Positions 47,201 through 56,414 of a stretch of DNA of 64,000 nt are shown in pieces. Source of the DNA: Geminicoccus harenae. GTDB taxonomy: Bacteria > Pseudomonadota > Alphaproteobacteria > Geminicoccales > Geminicoccaceae. The stretch covers positions 116,118 through 180,117 of the forward strand of contig NZ_JABGCL010000015.1 in the NCBI RefSeq assembly GCF_019800005.1. Reading direction: 5' to 3'. The position numbers and the translations under genes are program-made. Position 1 is the first letter of the stretch, and each line of letters starts with the position of its first letter. The notes under the pieces are model-generated. The model did no database searches. It saw nothing but the letters and a program-made list of their open reading frames with translations, and was not told the origin of the DNA.

Positions 47201-47972
47201 GCTGCACCCTGGTTTGCGCGCGGGCCCGGCAGGCATCCCCGAACGCTTGAAACATCCTCACGCTGTCCGAATTCTCGGTGGCCCGCCATTCCGGGTGCCA
47301 CTGCACCCCCAGCACGAAGCCCGGCGCATCCGGCACGCTCGCCGCCTCCGGCGTGCCGTCCGGGGCGATCGCCTCGATCCGCAGCCGTGCCGCCACCCGG
47401 TCCAGCCCCTGGCCGTGCAGCGTGTTCACCCGCGTGACTTCGGCACCGCCCAGGATCCGCTGGAGGGCGCCGCCCGGGGTCAGCCGGATCTCGTGGCGCG
47501 GATCGTAGCGCTCCGCCGGTGGCCGGTCCTTTTGCGAGCGGTGGTCGAAGCGACCCTCCACCTCGTGCAGGTGCTGGTGCAGCGTGCCGCCCAGCGCCAC
47601 GTTCAGCTCCTGGAAGCCCCGGCAGATCGCGAAGATCGGCAGGCCCACCTCGATCGCCCGGCGGATCAGCGGCAGGGTGGTGGAATCGCGCGCGGCATCA
47701 GCGATGTTGCCCTCGCGCGGGGGCGGGCCGCCATAATGCTGCGGGCCGACATTGCTCGGGCTGCCGGTGAGCAGGAGCCCGTCCAGCCGCTCCACCAGGA
47801 GTTCGGCGTCCGCCGCGTGGCCGAGCGCCGGGATCACCAGCGGCATGGCGCGGCAGGCCTGGACCACCGCGTTCAGGTACTTGGCACCGACCTGATGGGA
47901 ACCCAGCCCGTCCTCGCTTTCGCGCAGGCAGGCGGTGACGCCGATCAGGGGAAGCAGAACCCGGTCATTCAT
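47175..47972 (-). CDS. gamma-glutamyl-GABA hydrolase-like class I amidotransferase (PuuD-like)
   Basis: A 265-residue peptidase C26/GATase1 protein. It begins PLIGVTACL, has LLLTGSPSNVGPQHYGG, the nucleophile Cys in IFAICRGFQELNVALGG with HQHLHEV following, and the His/Glu pair in VLGVQWHPEWRATEN. In the Puu pathway it releases GABA from gamma-glutamyl-GABA. It is first in a two-gene operon with the PuuA-like ligase; the other puu genes are not in the window. Confidence 0.9.
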   Translation of the reverse strand: MNDRVLLPLIGVTACLRESEDGLGSHQVGAKYLNAVVQACRAMPLVIPALGHAADAELLVERLDGLLLTGSPSNVGPQHYGGPPPREGNIADAARDSTTLPLIRRAIEVGLPIFAICRGFQELNVALGGTLHQHLHEVEGRFDHRSQKDRPPAERYDPRHEIRLTPGGALQRILGGAEVTRVNTLHGQGLDRVAARLRIEAIAPDGTPEAASVPDAPGFVLGVQWHPEWRATENSDSVRMFQAFGDACRARAQTRVQHGRYRRVA

Positions 47973-48060
47973 GCTGCACAGGTATCCCAGGGCTGAAGGG
48001 GCGACAAGCCGGCCCGGCCACGCTCACGACAGGCTCCGGCTCGCCAGGGAAACGAAACGG

Positions 48061-48799
48061 TCAGAACCATGGCCGCCTGCGCCAGCGCCGCGCGCGCCGC
48101 CGGCAGCATCGCGGCGAGATCAGTGCCCGGGCATGCGCCAGACCAATGCGCACGCCGAACCGGCGCCCGGCACCCGCCACCGCCAAAGGCTGCGCCAGCA
48201 AGGCCGACAGCCGGGCCGCCAGCGTCTCTGCCCCCTCGGCCCCGCTCACCACCGCCACCACCGCACGCAGCCCGTCCTCCTGCGGCAGGAGATGGTCGAC
48301 GGTGCGCAGGCTGGCCCGCAGCCGCTCATCCAGCCCGGTGAGCACCGCATCGGCCGCGGCAGGCCCCAACTCGGCCGCCAGCCGCTCCATGCCACCGACT
48401 CCAGCAGGAGCAGCGCCACCGCCCGGTCCTGCTCCGCGGCACTGCGCGCCGCACGCAGGAGCCCCTCGTCCAGTGGCGACAGGTCCTGGCAGGCTGCGAA
48501 CTGGAAGCCCGCCGCCTCTTCCCGCAGCCCGGCTGGCTGGCCACGCGCCTCGCCGCGCAGCACCCGCCTGCCCTCGCCCCTGCCTGCTCGATCACCTCCA
48601 GCGCCACCATGCCCCCGTGGCGGCCCGGCAGGAGCACACGCCCGTCCCGCCCGTCCAGCGCCACTCCGGCCTGCAGCACCACCTCGTCCACCAGTGCCCG
48701 CAGCGCCCGGTTCGCCAGCACCACGCCCCCGGCCGGATCCAGCACCACGAGCGGCAAGGGCGAACTGTCGGCGACGACATCCAGCAGCGTCTCGGCCAT
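48061..48799 (-). pseudogene. PAS-GGDEF-like signalling protein, two frameshifts
   Basis: Three consecutive minus-strand frames together read as one protein. Frame 1 (from 48799) is a PAS-like sensor: LLDVVADSSPLPLVVLDPAGGVVLANRALRAL in pieces. Frame 2 (about 48590-48400) continues FQFAACQDLSPLDEGLLRAA and EQDRAVALLLLESV. Frame 3 (48390 on) continues RLAAELGPAAADAVLTGL and VVAVVSGAEGAETLAARL, then RFGVRIGLAHAR. The second half has the outline of a diguanylate-cyclase domain without a GGDEF motif. The frame changes fall near 48590 and 48400. A pseudogene is likelier than two sequencing errors, since neighbours are intact. Confidence 0.6.
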
Positions 48800-48951
48800 G
48801 GCGGCACCTGCGGCGGCGGGCTAGCCAGCGAGTATTGGCAAGGATCCGGAAAGATTTTCAACCATTATGTTATGTTGCGACACTGCTCCTCCCGCAGCAC
48901 GACGACATGAGCCACGGTACTCGGCAGCGCCCACGCCGAAAGAGAAGCCGG

Positions 48952-49347
48952 TCACGCGAACGGGTTGCGGATGGTCAACTGCCCGGCGACCAGCATCCCG
49001 TCCTGCATGTCCTCGCTCCACAGGACCGTACAGCCGGCCTCGACCGCCGCCGCGGCGATCATCGCATCATAGACCGACAGGCCGTAGCGCCGGGCCAGTT
49101 GCAGGCCCAGCTCATGGGTACGGGTGGTGAGATCCACCACCGGCAGCAGACTGCGCAGCTGGCCCAGCCGCTGCTCGATCTCGGGCCAATCCAGCTGCCG
49201 TTTCTTCCGCAGGATGTTCAGCGTCTCGTTCAGCACCTGGACGCTGATCGTCGGGCCGCGGCGCAGGATCGTTCGCGCCGCCGCCGCCTTGGGCCCGGCA
49301 CTGACCGCGTAGATGACGATGTTGGTGTCCGCGAACTCAGCGGGCAT
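48952..49347 (-). CDS. PIN-domain ribonuclease toxin (VapC-like)
   Basis: A 131-residue PIN-domain protein. The acidic site is EFADTNIVIYA (Asp 7), with further Asp/Glu in LNETLNILR, SVYDAMIAAAAVEAGC and LWSEDMQDG, the usual four-acid RNase centre. ATG 49347 overlaps the antitoxin gene by 11 nt; a longer frame to 49455 would run through it. It would cleave RNA when freed from its partner. Confidence 0.9.
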   Translation of the reverse strand: MPAEFADTNIVIYAVSAGPKAAAARTILRRGPTISVQVLNETLNILRKKRQLDWPEIEQRLGQLRSLLPVVDLTTRTHELGLQLARRYGLSVYDAMIAAAAVEAGCTVLWSEDMQDGMLVAGQLTIRNPFA

Positions 49348-49573
49348 TCGCCTCGTCCCGGTCGAACCGGTAGTCTGCGGGCACAGCGGGCCGGGCGTCG
49401 CATTCGGCGAAGAATTGGTCCCACTCCGCGCTCCTGGCCCGTGTCCGGAAGGCATGGAGGCTGCCCTCGCCGGCCACCAGCTCGATCTGGTCGCCTTCCT
49501 TCAGCCCCATTTCCTCGACCAGCCTGGCAGGCAGGCGGACGGCCAGACTGTTGCCCCAGCGTGCGATCTGCAT
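49337..49573 (-). CDS. AbrB/MazE-type antitoxin (VapB-like)
   Basis: A 78-residue protein with an N-terminal swapped-hairpin AbrB domain (MQIARWGNSLAVRLPARLVEEMGLKEGD in pieces, about 1-45) and an acidic C-terminal tail that would occupy the PIN toxin site (WDQFFAECD). It overlaps vapC by 11 nt. Palindromes at 49591-49616 just upstream are likely autoregulatory operators. Confidence 0.9.
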   Translation of the reverse strand: MQIARWGNSLAVRLPARLVEEMGLKEGDQIELVAGEGSLHAFRTRARSAEWDQFFAECDARPAVPADYRFDRDEANAR

Positions 49574-49590
49574 GGCTCGCCTCCAATGTG

Positions 49591-49616
49591 GATATACATA
49601 TCTACAGTGTGTAGAT
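49591..49616. promoter_or_regulatory. tandem palindromic operator of the VapBC-like module
   Basis: GATAT-AC-ATATC (49591-49602) and ATCTACA-GTG-TGTAGAT (49600-49616) are perfect inverted repeats that share ATC and lie 18-43 nt upstream of the antitoxin ATG in the only AT-rich stretch nearby. Antitoxins of this type repress their own promoter through such sites. Confidence 0.6.
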
Positions 49617-49695
49617 CATCCGCGTCGATACAGCAAGCAGCCGCCAGAACCAGGCGCAGCCTCGTTCTCGGCCTCGCAGCCCCTGGGTGAAACGA

Positions 49696-50631
49696 TCATT
49701 GCGACGTAGGTATCGGTGGTACGACCTTGTCAGCCTGGGTTCGCTGGATGGCACATTCTCGGACAAGGAAATCGATCAGCGCCCGCACGGATGGAAGCAG
49801 TCCACGCCGGGAGGGGAAGACCGCATGGACGATTGCCGACCGTGGTCGCCAATCGGGAAGTACGTGGATGAGCCGGGCCGCACGGATATCATCCCAGACG
49901 AAGATGGTCGGCAACTGCACGGCGCCCGCCCCTGCGATCGCCGCGTTCTGCAGGACCGACATGTCGTCCGTGACCAGGCGGGGTGCGTGCGGGACCGTCG
50001 CCACCCGACCATCAGCGTGATGCAGTTCCCAGGAATGGTCCCGATGCGGCCGCTGTTGATCCAGGCTCGGCAGCATGTGGAGATCCGTGGGCGACTGTAG
50101 GGTGCGGTCGATCAGGCTGGGCGCCGCAACGAGGCATTGGACGCTCTCGTACAGCCGCCTCATCACCAGGTCGGTCCGCTCCAACGGTGGAGACCGCACG
50201 CGAATCGCCAGGTCGAGCCCTTCGGCGATCACATCGACGCGGCGGTTCGTGCTCTCCAACTGTATCTGGATGGCGTGGTTCTGCATCATGAAGCGGGCGA
50301 GCAGCTCGCCGAACTGAAAGGACAGGAGCCCCGTCGGACAGCTCATCCGCACCAGGCCCCGCGGCTCCACCTGGATCTCCGCGGCGATCTGTTCGGCCGC
50401 CTCCGCTTCGACGATCATCGCGACGCAGCGCTCGTAGAAGTCACGCCCGATCTCGGTCACCGAGAAGCGGCGCGACGACCGGTTGAGGAGACGAACGCCG
50501 AGGCGCTCTTCGAGGAGCAGGACCCGGCGGCTCAGCCGCGATTTCTGGATGCCGAGCGCGCGCCCGGCCGCTGAGAAGCCGCCGTGATCAACCACGGCCG
50601 CGAAGTAATAGAGATCGTTGAGGTCCCTCAT
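49696..50631 (-). CDS. LysR-family transcriptional regulator
   Basis: A 311-residue regulator with an N-terminal winged HTH (DLYYFAAVVDHGGFSAAGRALGIQKSRLSRRV in pieces, about 5-60) and a periplasmic-binding-protein-like effector domain (about 88-295: GLVRMSCPTGLLSFQFGELL, DLAIRVRSPPLERTDLV, GAGAVQLPTIFVWDDI). ATG 50631 gives MRDLNDLYYF, a standard start. It is divergent from an isochorismatase-fold hydrolase and a SnoaL-like protein, its probable targets. Confidence 0.92.
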   Translation of the reverse strand: MRDLNDLYYFAAVVDHGGFSAAGRALGIQKSRLSRRVLLLEERLGVRLLNRSSRRFSVTEIGRDFYERCVAMIVEAEAAEQIAAEIQVEPRGLVRMSCPTGLLSFQFGELLARFMMQNHAIQIQLESTNRRVDVIAEGLDLAIRVRSPPLERTDLVMRRLYESVQCLVAAPSLIDRTLQSPTDLHMLPSLDQQRPHRDHSWELHHADGRVATVPHAPRLVTDDMSVLQNAAIAGAGAVQLPTIFVWDDIRAARLIHVLPDWRPRSAIVHAVFPSRRGLLPSVRALIDFLVRECAIQRTQADKVVPPIPTSQ

Positions 50632-50860
50632 CGTCCTCACCGTAGGACGCTGCGTCGTACCAAGCAAGCTTTCTACATCATCGTTGCACTTTTATCTCTG
50701 GCCCACGCAATCACGATGGGTTGCGACGCCGATAAGGACCGGACCGGACCCGAGTCCGGCTTCCGATTTCCTGAGGATGGCACGCGCCCGCTCGTCCGCT
50801 TGGTCGAGGCTGCGGACCACCTCCAGCGCAGAATGTCCAATCAAGGCAGGAGGCCTACCA

Positions 50861-51505
50861 ATGGCCAGTGAAACGACTCGCAACGCGCAGACCGACCATC
50901 TGCTCACGCCTGAGAATTCGGTTTTCATCATCATCGACTATCAGCCGATTCAGGTCTCGTCGATCCGCTCGATGCCCCGCGACGAGTTGGTGTTCAACAT
51001 CGTCGGCACCGCGAAGGCGGCGATGAACTACAACCTTCCGATCGTCCACTCGACCGTCAATGTCGCCACGGGCCGCAACAAGCCGCCCATCCAGGAGCTG
51101 CAGGACGTGCTCGGCCACCTGCCGACCTATGACCGTACGTCGATCAACAGCTGGGAGGACACCGAGTTCAAGCAGGCGGTCAAGGCGATCGGCCGGCGGA
51201 AGCTCATCATGACCGCCCTTTGGACCGAAGCGTGCCTGACCTTCCCCGCACTCGACGCGATCCAGGAAGGCTATGAGGTCTATGTGCCGGTCGATGCGGT
51301 GGGCGGCACCTCGCTCGCCGCGCACGAGGCGGCGCTGCGTCGCATCGAGCAGGCCGGCGGCAAGCTCATCAGCCGCGTGCAGATGTATTGCGAGCTTCAG
51401 CGCGACTGGGCGCGTGAGGCGACCGTGCCCGGCTTCATGGGCGTCTTCGACAGTTTCGACGGGTTCAACCCCGAGAAGGCAGCCGAGGAAGCGGCCAGGC
51501 GCTGA
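50861..51505 (+). CDS. isochorismatase-fold hydrolase (YcaC-like)
   Basis: A 214-residue cysteine hydrolase of the isochorismatase superfamily. Catalytic Asp is in VFIIIDYQPI, the Cys in TALWTEACLTFPAL (about 121), and SWEDTEF matches YcaC-type sequence. It lacks an aryl-carrier domain and resembles YcaC, not EntB, so it is unlikely to serve the siderophore locus. AGGAGG 9 nt upstream fixes ATG 50861. It is followed by a SnoaL-like secreted protein; the pair, divergent from lysR, is a recurring cassette. Confidence 0.9.
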   Translation: MASETTRNAQTDHLLTPENSVFIIIDYQPIQVSSIRSMPRDELVFNIVGTAKAAMNYNLPIVHSTVNVATGRNKPPIQELQDVLGHLPTYDRTSINSWEDTEFKQAVKAIGRRKLIMTALWTEACLTFPALDAIQEGYEVYVPVDAVGGTSLAAHEAALRRIEQAGGKLISRVQMYCELQRDWAREATVPGFMGVFDSFDGFNPEKAAEEAARR

Positions 51506-51571
51506 GGCCCGACGCTACCGCCATCCCGAACCACCGCAGACAGCAACCTGAACAGCGAAAGGAACAAGCAC

Positions 51572-52159
51572 ATGACGTCTCTCAATCCTTCCAAGGCAGT
51601 TCTCGCAGCGGCACTTGCGATGAGCACGCCTGTCTTGCTGTCAGCGCCTGCCGCAGCGCAGGCAACGGGCTCGCAGGATCAGTCCGCCGCGTCCCTGGCC
51701 GTCGTCATGGATTTCCTGTCCAACACGAGCCCGGACAAGGTCGAAGCTGCGGCCGCCCGCCTCGTAGCGCCCGACGCCGTTTACGTATCGCTGAACTTCG
51801 ACAACCCCGAACTGAAGAAGATCGAGCCGTGGGCTGGGACTGCCATGGGCCCTGGCGCGTACAGCAGCACCTTCCTTCAGGTCGCAGAATATTGGCAGAT
51901 CGAGGACTTCACGATCACCGACAAGCTGGCTTCAGCCGAGGATGTCGCCATCTTCGGCAAGTTCACCTACCGTTCGGTGGAAGTAGGCCATGTCTTCACC
52001 TCGCCATTCTCGATTCACGCCAAGGTGCGTGATGGCAAGATGGTCTACTTCCAGTTCATGGAAGACACCTACGCATCGGCGAGCTCATTCCGTCAGAGCG
52101 GCTCGTGGACCGTAAAGACGACCAAGGGGACCCCGGCATTCGAGGTCGGCGCAAGGTAA
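51572..52159 (+). CDS. secreted SnoaL/NTF2-like protein
   Basis: A 195-residue protein with a signal peptide (AVLAAALAMSTPVLLSAPAAAQA, about 9-31) followed by an NTF2-like domain (about 45-185): DFLSNTSPDKVEAAAARLV, LNFDNPELKKI, VAEYWQIEDFTI, VAIFGKFTYRS and VYFQFMEDTYA. GAAAGGA precedes ATG 51572. Codon choice here is less G+C-biased than in flanking housekeeping genes, consistent with acquisition of the lysR-ycaC-snoaL block. Function unknown. Confidence 0.85.
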   Translation: MTSLNPSKAVLAAALAMSTPVLLSAPAAAQATGSQDQSAASLAVVMDFLSNTSPDKVEAAAARLVAPDAVYVSLNFDNPELKKIEPWAGTAMGPGAYSSTFLQVAEYWQIEDFTITDKLASAEDVAIFGKFTYRSVEVGHVFTSPFSIHAKVRDGKMVYFQFMEDTYASASSFRQSGSWTVKTTKGTPAFEVGAR

Positions 52160-52266
52160 CCTCGTCTGGCGAACGGATGGACAGGGGCTCGACGGAGTGA
52201 CGGGCACCGGCTTCGCAGAACCTGCGGCGAGCGCAAAAGCCTGCAGCCGGCGGCAGTCAGGCCGGC

Positions 52267-54981
52267 CTAGTGCGCCGCCCCCCAGCTGTGCCCGGTGCCG
52301 ACCTCGACCTCCAGCGGCACGCTCAACGACGCCGCCCCCTCCATCGCCGCCCGCACCAGCACAGCCGTCGGCTCGACCTCGCTTTGTGGCACTTCCAGCA
52401 GCAGCTCGTCATGGACCTGGAGCAGGAGGCGCGCCCCCGCCCGCTCCTCCGCGAGCCGCCTCGCCACGCGCAGCATCGCCCGCTTCATGATGTCGGCGGC
52501 CGTCCCCTGGATCGGCGCGTTGATCGCCGCGCGCTCGGCATAGGCCCGGCGGGACGGCAGCTTGGACAGGATGTCCGGCACCCAGCAGCGCCGCCCGTCC
52601 ACCGTCACCACATGGCCCTTCTCGCGCGCCTCCGCCTTGGTCTGGTCCATGTACTCCCGGATGCCCGGATACTGCTCGAAATAGCGATCGATATAGTCCT
52701 TGGCCTGCGCATGCGGGATGCCCAGGCGCTGGGCCAGGCCGAACGCCCCGATCCCGTACACGATGCCGTAATTGATGGTCTTGGCGCTGCGCCGCAGGTC
52801 GCCGCTCACCTCCTCCACCGGCAGGCCGAACATCTGCGCCGCGGTCAGCCGGTGAATGTCGATGCCATTCGCGAACGCTTCCTTGAGCGTCGCCAACTCG
52901 GCCATGTGCGCCAGGATGCGCAATTCCACCTGGGAATAGTCCGCCGACATCAGCACATGGCCGGGCTCCGCGATGAACGCCTCGCGGATCCGCCGCCCTT
53001 CCTCGGTGCGGATCGGGATGTTCTGCAGATTGGGCTCGGTCGAGCTGAGGCGCCCGGTCGAGGTGGAGGCCAGCATGTAGGAGGTATGGACCCGCCCATC
53101 GGCCGGGCTGATCTGCTCGATCAGCGCATCGGTATAGGTGCGGGTCAGCTTCTGCAGCTGGCGCCACTGCAGCACCACTTTCGGCAGCTCATGGCCCTGC
53201 TCGGCCAATTGCTCCAAGACGTCCGCATCGGTGACATAGGCCCCGGCCTTGCCCTTCTTGCCGCCGGGAATGCCCATCTCGTCGAACAGCACCTCGCCCA
53301 GCTGCTTGGGCGAGCCGATGTTGAAGCTGTGGCCGACCAATTTGGCCGCCTCGGCCTCGTAGGCCGCCATGCGCTGGCCGAACTCGCCCGACATCCGGCG
53401 CAGGAGGTCGCGGTCGACCGCCACCCCGTGCAGCTCCATCTGCGCCACCACCGCCGGCAGCGGCCGGTCCAGCTCCTCATAGACCCGGACCATCTTCTCC
53501 TCGACCAGGCGCTTCTTCAGCACCTTCCAGAGGCGATAGGTGACCAGCGCGTCCTCGGCGGCATAGTCGGTGGCCTTGACGACCTCGACCTTGGCGAAGC
53601 CGATCCGCGACTTGCCGGTGCCGGTCAGCGAGTCGTAGCTGATCGTGTCATGGTCGAGATGGCGCTTGGCCAATTCGTCCATGCCATGGCCGTGCCTGGC
53701 CCCGTCCAGCACGTAGCTGATCAGCAGCGTGTCGTCGTAGGGTGCTATCGTGGCCCGGTACTTGGCCAGCACGCCCATGTCGTATTTCAGGTTGTGCCCG
53801 ATCTTGAGGATCGAGGGATCCTCCAGGACCGGCCGGAGCCGGTCGATCACCGCGTCCGTCTCGAGCTGCCCCTCGCAGCGCTGGCCGAACGCGTCCTCGT
53901 GGCACAAGGGGACATAGACCCCCTCCTCCTCGTCCACCGCCATGGACAGCCCGACCAGGGTCGCGTCCATGATGCTGAGCGAGGTGGTCTCGGTGTCGAT
54001 CGCCAGATAGCCCCCGGCCTTCGCCCGTGCCAGGAACCCGTCCAGCTCGGCGAAGTCGGTGATCGCCCGGAAGCGCAGCTCGCGCTTGACCGCCACCTCC
54101 TGGTGCACCGCCGCCGCCTCGGCCAGCAGCCCCACCCGCGAGATCAGCGCCTTGAAGCCGTTCTCCTGGAGGAACGGCAGCAGCGTGGCCGGGTCGATCG
54201 CCGCCCGCCCGATCTCCTGGAAGGTCAGCGGCAGCGGCGCATCGTCCTTCAGCCCCACCAGCTCGTAGGACAACCGCGCCTTGTCGGCATTGCTTTCCAG
54301 CGTCTCGCGCCGCTTCGGCTGCTTGATCTTCGCCGTGGACGCCAGCAGCGCCTCCAGTGACCCGTATTCGGTAACGAGCTGTGCTGCCGTCTTCACCCCG
54401 ATGCCCGGCACGCCCGGCACGTTGTCCGAGGTGTCGCCCGCCAGCGCCAGCACGTCGCGCACCCGCTCCGGCCCCACCCCGAACCGCTCGACCACCTCGT
54501 CATGGCCGATATTCTTGTTCTTCATCGGGTCGAACATGAACACGCCGTCGGTGACGAGCTGCATCAGGTCCTTGTCGGAGCTGACGATCTCGACGACCCG
54601 CCCCTCCGCCTTGGCCGCCTTGGCATAGGAGGCGATCAGGTCGTCCGCCTCGTAGCCCTCCAGCTCCACCACCGGCAGCCCGAACGCCCGCGCCGCCTCC
54701 CGCACCATGGCGAACTGCGGCCGCAGCTCCGGCGGCGGCTCCGCCCGGTTCGCCTTGTACTCCTCGTACATCTCGTTGCGGAACGAGGAGCGCGAATGGT
54801 CGAACACGACCAGGAGGTCGTCCTCCGGCCGGTCGGTCATCAGCTTGAACAGCATGGACGCGAAGCCGAACACGGCGTTGACCGGTGTGCCGTCCGCCCG
54901 GGTCATCGGCGGCAGCGCGAAGAACGCCCGGAAGATGTAGCCGGAACCATCGACCAGGACGAGGCGGGATGCGGTGCTCAT
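52267..54981 (-). CDS. polA: DNA polymerase I
   Basis: A 904-residue three-domain polymerase for repair and Okazaki processing. The 5'-3' exonuclease domain (about 1-280) has VLVDGSGYIFRAFF, YEADDLIASYA and GDTSDNVPGVPGIG. The 3'-5' exonuclease domain (about 300-500) keeps its acidic residues: AIDTETTS, GHNLKYDMG and YAAEDALVTYR, so proofreading should be active. The polymerase domain has motif A DYSQVELR, motif B RRSAKTINYGIVYG and motif C QVHDELLL. ATG 54981 gives MSTASRLVLVDG; ATG 55011 would add ten non-conserved residues. Confidence 0.97.
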   Translation of the reverse strand: MSTASRLVLVDGSGYIFRAFFALPPMTRADGTPVNAVFGFASMLFKLMTDRPEDDLLVVFDHSRSSFRNEMYEEYKANRAEPPPELRPQFAMVREAARAFGLPVVELEGYEADDLIASYAKAAKAEGRVVEIVSSDKDLMQLVTDGVFMFDPMKNKNIGHDEVVERFGVGPERVRDVLALAGDTSDNVPGVPGIGVKTAAQLVTEYGSLEALLASTAKIKQPKRRETLESNADKARLSYELVGLKDDAPLPLTFQEIGRAAIDPATLLPFLQENGFKALISRVGLLAEAAAVHQEVAVKRELRFRAITDFAELDGFLARAKAGGYLAIDTETTSLSIMDATLVGLSMAVDEEEGVYVPLCHEDAFGQRCEGQLETDAVIDRLRPVLEDPSILKIGHNLKYDMGVLAKYRATIAPYDDTLLISYVLDGARHGHGMDELAKRHLDHDTISYDSLTGTGKSRIGFAKVEVVKATDYAAEDALVTYRLWKVLKKRLVEEKMVRVYEELDRPLPAVVAQMELHGVAVDRDLLRRMSGEFGQRMAAYEAEAAKLVGHSFNIGSPKQLGEVLFDEMGIPGGKKGKAGAYVTDADVLEQLAEQGHELPKVVLQWRQLQKLTRTYTDALIEQISPADGRVHTSYMLASTSTGRLSSTEPNLQNIPIRTEEGRRIREAFIAEPGHVLMSADYSQVELRILAHMAELATLKEAFANGIDIHRLTAAQMFGLPVEEVSGDLRRSAKTINYGIVYGIGAFGLAQRLGIPHAQAKDYIDRYFEQYPGIREYMDQTKAEAREKGHVVTVDGRRCWVPDILSKLPSRRAYAERAAINAPIQGTAADIMKRAMLRVARRLAEERAGARLLLQVHDELLLEVPQSEVEPTAVLVRAAMEGAASLSVPLEVEVGTGHSWGAAH

Positions 54982-55079
54982 GGGCAGGGAACCTAGCCGC
55001 GACGAGGCCATCCCGACAGGGGCATGCTGCCGGTCGCGCCATGCATCATTCGCTTCGGCCGCTCTCTGGCCGGCGCTTG

Positions 55080-56414
55080 CTACCGCGTCGTCGCATCGAT
55101 GTCCGCGGCCGTCAGTTGCGTGATGCCGAACAGGGTGACGGTGCCGAAGGCCTCGGCGACATGGTCGAAGGCGAACTGCGCCACGTCGATCATCAGGGAG
55201 TCGGCGGTGCGCCCGTCCAAGGTGACCGACTGCAGGGAGAAGCCGGCGTCATTCTGGTCGAGGCTGCCGTCGCCGTTGCTGTCGAGATCCGCGAACGTCG
55301 CGATCTGGTAGACGCTGTCCTCGCCCTCCTCGGGATGCTCCGGCCCTTCGTCGAAGAAGGTGAACTGCAGCCGGTCCTCACCCCGAACCAGATCCTGAAT
55401 GACATCGTCGGCCACCCAGTTGTTGGCACCGGGGCTGCCCTGCAACCCGTTCCAATGGCGGAAGTCGATGCCGAACAGGTCGTCGCCCGCTCCGCCGATC
55501 AGCAGATCCCAGCCCTCTCCGCCGGCCAGCCGGTCGTCCCCGTCGCCGCCCATCACCACGTCGTCGCCGATATTGCCCTCCAGCCGGTCATTGCCGGCCC
55601 CGCCCATGATCAGGTCGTGGCCGGACGCCATGTCGATCCGGTCGTCACCCTCGCCGCCCTCGACGACATCATCGGCATAGCCGCCGTCGATCAGGTCGTT
55701 GCCGGCACCGCCGTCGATCGTGTTCGGCAGGCCGGTATTATAGTCCCAGTCGTCCTGCGGCAGCGAGATCCAGTCGTCGCCGTCACCGCCGTCGATCACG
55801 TTGCGGCCACTGCCGAGCCAGATGGTGTCGTTGCCGTCGCCGCCGCTGACCGTGTTGTCGCCGGTCGGGGACACGCTGCCGTCCGACTGGATGTGGTCGT
55901 CGCCGGCCCCGCCATCGACCACGTTGTCGCCGCCGCCCAGCTCGATGCGGTCGTCGCCGTCGCCGCCCGACAGAACATCGTTGCCCCGCTCGGCGAACAG
56001 CCGGTCATTGCCGGCCCCGCCGTCGAGCCGGTCGTCGCCGTCGCCACCGCGCAGCAGGTCCGCGCCGTCACCGCCCGAGAGCAGGTCGTCGCCCCCGTTG
56101 CCCCAGAGCGCATCGTCGCCCGCCTCGCCGAACATCCGGTCATGGCCATGCGCGCCCACCAGCAGGTCCGCACCGGTCCCGCCATGGAGGAGGTCGTCGT
56201 CCTCCTCGCCATAGAGCCGGTCGTCGCCCTCGCCGCCGGTGATCAGGTCCGCCCCGCGCCCGCCGAACACGATGTCGTTGCCCGCACCCAGCTCGATCAG
56301 GTCCGCTCCGGCGAACGCCTTCACCCAGTCATCCCCGGCCAGGCCGTAGATCTGGTCCGGCTGGCCGCTGCCATACAGCAGATCTTTGCCGAGCGTGCCC
56401 GTGCGCGTGACCAT
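55080..56414 (-). CDS. RTX calcium-binding protein with EF-hand-like C-terminal module
   Basis: A 444-residue acidic secreted-type protein. Residues about 10-330 are tandem GGxGxDxUx nonapeptide repeats (GGEGDDRLYG, GGDGADLLRG, GGAGNDRLFA, GGAGNDLIDG) forming a Ca2+-loaded beta-roll. The C-terminus has an EF-hand-like loop DSNGDGSLDQND and ends TVTLFGITQLTAADI, which resembles the end of the RTX protein at 61516. There is no signal peptide; type I secretion via the C-terminus is expected, but no secretion genes are here. ATG 56414 is preferred over 56501 since the extra residues are not RTX-like. Confidence 0.9.
   Translation of the reverse strand: MVTRTGTLGKDLLYGSGQPDQIYGLAGDDWVKAFAGADLIELGAGNDIVFGGRGADLITGGEGDDRLYGEEDDDLLHGGTGADLLVGAHGHDRMFGEAGDDALWGNGGDDLLSGGDGADLLRGGDGDDRLDGGAGNDRLFAERGNDVLSGGDGDDRIELGGGDNVVDGGAGDDHIQSDGSVSPTGDNTVSGGDGNDTIWLGSGRNVIDGGDGDDWISLPQDDWDYNTGLPNTIDGGAGNDLIDGGYADDVVEGGEGDDRIDMASGHDLIMGGAGNDRLEGNIGDDVVMGGDGDDRLAGGEGWDLLIGGAGDDLFGIDFRHWNGLQGSPGANNWVADDVIQDLVRGEDRLQFTFFDEGPEHPEEGEDSVYQIATFADLDSNGDGSLDQNDAGFSLQSVTLDGRTADSLMIDVAQFAFDHVAEAFGTVTLFGITQLTAADIDATTR

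Noticed and set aside
50861..51505. The isochorismatase-fold hydrolase as the missing EntB of the siderophore locus
   Set aside because: It resembles YcaC, has no aryl carrier domain, lies more than 20 kb away and is paired with a LysR/SnoaL cassette.
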